In this document: in pieces, positions 62,419 to 64,000 of the stretch | Layout of the letters: every line of letters starts with the position of its first letter | How positions within the stretch are numbered: position 1 is the first letter of the stretch | Assembly (NCBI RefSeq): GCF_009759685.1 | Contig: NZ_CP046654.1 | Coordinates: forward strand, 682,001 to 746,000 | Length of the DNA stretch: 64,000 bases | Origin: Acinetobacter baumannii | GTDB lineage: Bacteria; Pseudomonadota; Gammaproteobacteria; Pseudomonadales; Moraxellaceae | Direction of reading: 5' to 3' | Program-made: the position numbers and the translations under genes | Notes under the pieces: model-generated | Databases searched by the model: none | Seen by the model: the letters and a program-made list of their open reading frames with translations, nothing else | What the model was told of the DNA's origin: nothing

Positions 62419-63315
62419 TTAAGTTTTTAATTTCTCAACCAAGAAGTCAGCAGTAATATTGACACTGGGTAAAAGCCCTCGTCTTGTTAGCATCAATAAA
62501 CTTGTCGTTACGCTACCAGCAGACCATTCTGGCAAAACATGAATTAAGCTACCCTCAGATAGTTCATTCATACAAAAAGTTTCAGGTAAAAGCGTAATCC
62601 CCAATCCCCTTTTTGCAGCCCCCTTTAAAATCTCCGACTCATTTGCTACAAAGCGGATGTTTGGACGTACTATCTCTTTCTGACCATTTATATTTTGAAA
62701 ATGCCATGGATTCATTTGCAATTCAGGCCATATACCTTCGTGTTTGAGTAAATCTTCTGGTGTATGTATAGGAGACGATTTCATTAAGTAGGCAGGCGCT
62801 GCAACAGCGATGATTTTATCATTTTTAAGTACACGTTGAATTAACCCAGAATCCGGCAAGGGTTGAAAATGACTACGGATCACGATATCAAAGTTTTCAC
62901 TCATGACATCAACGTAACGATCAGTTACCTCTACTTGCAATAACAACTTAGGATAACGTTCTGCAAGTTCAGGCAAACAATCAGATAAAAGATACTGGGC
63001 AATGGGTACAGAAGCACTGAGCCTGACTACACCACTTGGCTCTTGTTGTTGTATTAATAAATTTTCTTCTGCATAACGAAACTCATCTACTGCATTTTTG
63101 GCATGTTGATAAAACAGTTTACCTGCTTCGCTTAAGACAAAACTACGTGAACTACGATGAATTAAGGTTAAGCCTAGCTTTTTTTCTAATATTGCAACAC
63201 GCTTACTGATTGTTGATTTAGGTAAATTAAGCCGTTTAGCTGCTGCGGAAAATCCCTGATGCTCTACAGCAACAACAAAGAGATAAACATCATTCAAGTT
63301 TTGTCTAAGTAGCAT
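62419..63315 (-). CDS. LysR-family transcriptional regulator
   Basis: 298 residues, normal length. Winged helix-turn-helix at the N-terminus: NDVYLFVVAVEHQGFSAAAK, RLNLPKSTISKRVAILEKKL, then LTLIHRSSRSFVLSEAG. The C-terminal effector-binding domain follows with typical LSASVPIAQYLL and the late GLGITLLPETFC. Belongs to the CrgA-like group by appearance. Divergent from a glutathione transferase gene 105 bases away, which it probably controls. The effector is unknown. Confidence 0.92.
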   Translation of the reverse strand: MLLRQNLNDVYLFVVAVEHQGFSAAAKRLNLPKSTISKRVAILEKKLGLTLIHRSSRSFVLSEAGKLFYQHAKNAVDEFRYAEENLLIQQQEPSGVVRLSASVPIAQYLLSDCLPELAERYPKLLLQVEVTDRYVDVMSENFDIVIRSHFQPLPDSGLIQRVLKNDKIIAVAAPAYLMKSSPIHTPEDLLKHEGIWPELQMNPWHFQNINGQKEIVRPNIRFVANESEILKGAAKRGLGITLLPETFCMNELSEGSLIHVLPEWSAGSVTTSLLMLTRRGLLPSVNITADFLVEKLKT

Positions 63316-63322
63316 TCTTCAA

Positions 63323-63348
63323 TGTCCATATATGTAGACAATAAGTCT
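63323..63348. promoter_or_regulatory. Candidate LysR operator between regulator and GST genes
   Basis: TGTC-N10-GACA (63323-63340) overlaps AGAC-AATAA-GTCT (63336-63348). Overlapping dyads close to the regulator's own start are usual for LysR autoregulatory sites. Confidence 0.4.
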
Positions 63349-63420
63349 CATAATACCTGACTACTAGAAACTTTTCTGGCGACTTAAGATGATTTTACAC
63401 ATCACAAAAGAGTAATCATC

Positions 63421-64000
63421 ATGTCTACTTTCACTTTATTTTATGGCGTCCCATCTGGCTGTTCATTTGGTTCTATTGTTGCCTTAGAATGGTCAGGTTT
63501 ACCTTATCAGCTCTGTAGAATTGAGATGCCGGCTCAGTGTAATACCGAGGAATACCGCCAAATTAATCCAGTCGGCGAAACACCCGCACTGCTCTACGAT
63601 AATGGTAAAGTTTTAACGGAAAGCATGGCTATCTTGAACCATATCATGGCAAAAAGCCTGAATGCGGCTTTTCATTATGAGCAAGGAACAGAACAATTTA
63701 ATCTCTTTAATCAGAAACTAGCTTTTTTGAATACGACTTTATTTAATGCATTTAGCCCACTCTGGTATAGCCTTGAACACTCTTCATCAGAAGGTAATAA
63801 ACAAGCATTACGTGAATATGGAGCAGTCCAAGTTAAAAAAGCATTTACCGCTTTAGAAAATAGCCTGACAAATCAAACTTGGCTAATGGGCGATCAATTA
63901 TCTTTTGTAGACGGATACTACGCAGGTATCGCACGGTGGTTGAAATATCATAATGTTATTGATATTGATCAATTTCCAAACTGCAAACGACTTTATGAAC
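63421..64000 (+). CDS. Glutathione S-transferase family protein (3' end cut by window edge)
   Basis: 193 codons are readable from ATG 63421; the frame is open at the right edge. The N-terminal thioredoxin-like domain starts MSTFTLFYGVPSGCSFG, with INPVGETPALLYDNGKVLTES containing the cis-Pro and Glu/Ser glutathione-binding motif. The C-terminal helical domain has LMGDQLSFVDGYYAGIARW with the N-capping box (S-x-x-D). The Ser/Cys near residue 12-14 could be the catalytic residue. Substrate unknown; probably detoxification. Regulated, by inference, by the divergent LysR gene. Confidence 0.88.
   Translation, partial: MSTFTLFYGVPSGCSFGSIVALEWSGLPYQLCRIEMPAQCNTEEYRQINPVGETPALLYDNGKVLTESMAILNHIMAKSLNAAFHYEQGTEQFNLFNQKLAFLNTTLFNAFSPLWYSLEHSSSEGNKQALREYGAVQVKKAFTALENSLTNQTWLMGDQLSFVDGYYAGIARWLKYHNVIDIDQFPNCKRLYE

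Noticed and set aside
1..64000. Insertion sequences, prophage, integrons, tRNA or rRNA genes
   Set aside because: I looked for transposase and integrase proteins, terminal repeats, tRNA cloverleaf and T-loop motifs and rRNA segments and found none that I could support.

Overview
The window is 64 kb of an AT-rich, gene-dense gammaproteobacterial chromosome. Its protein sequences and gene types (a 356-residue OmpA of the Acinetobacter kind, PQQ glucose dehydrogenase, BaeSR, trpF-trpB and trpA-accD-folC) point to Acinetobacter, most likely the A. baumannii/calcoaceticus complex. This identification rests on recalled family sequences, not on a search. I found no tRNA, rRNA, insertion sequence, prophage or CRISPR array. 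The DNA looks like core chromosome with a few variable or undescribed spots between genes.

Layout. 1-2.1 kb: DNA repair glycosylases (a truncated alkyladenine glycosylase and MutM), PpiC, and a GGCT-like protein. 2.3-4.8 kb: MscL and TypA. 5-8.9 kb: a nucleobase permease, RsmC and LysP. 8.9-10.5 kb: a structured leader with its own terminator, then rtcB RNA ligase and a tiny basic protein. 10.7-15 kb: OmpA, an orphan GspH/FimT-like pseudopilin, a thiolase, a VOC protein and an SMR pump with an unusual Asp. 15-17 kb: sulfite reductase with its DUF934 partner. 17-21 kb: glucose porin and membrane glucose dehydrogenase. 21-27 kb: a CaiB-type racemase/CoA-transferase, an AraC regulator, and a thiolase plus FadB-like beta-oxidation pair. 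27-32 kb: a patatin, GNAT, a methyltransferase, a hemolysin-III-family protein and an MHS transporter. 32-36 kb: SecA with a structured leader candidate, then a 1-Cys peroxiredoxin with a triplicated 44-bp repeat after it. 37-38.4 kb: an MBL hydrolase and a lipoprotein phosphatase. 38.4-48.2 kb: minus-strand genes SPOR protein, folC, accD and trpA, then an inserted block, then trpB and trpF. 48.3-51 kb: cobalamin riboswitch, BtuB and a PduO-type adenosyltransferase. 51-55.4 kb: GDPD, META-domain lipoprotein, fatty acid desaturase and SelO. 55.4-58.3 kb: a cluster of three perfect DnaA boxes, BaeR/BaeS and a divergent His-rich lipoprotein. 58.6-62.3 kb: two paralogous acyl-CoA dehydrogenases. 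62.4-64 kb: a LysR regulator divergent from a truncated glutathione transferase gene.

How genes work together. Clear functional groups are periplasmic glucose oxidation (porin plus Gcd), B12 uptake and activation (riboswitch, BtuB, adenosyltransferase), acyl-CoA degradation (racemase, thiolase, FadB-like protein, two dehydrogenases), tryptophan synthesis joined to acetyl-CoA carboxylase and folate genes by start/stop overlaps, and envelope stress sensing (BaeSR with a Spy-like lipoprotein).

The best candidates for something undescribed are the rtcB leader (perfect Shine-Dalgarno, 9-codon ORF, nested hairpins, terminator, repeated TTGTCCGAA motif), the DnaA-box cluster at 55371-55410, and the three-way-junction-like element upstream of secA.
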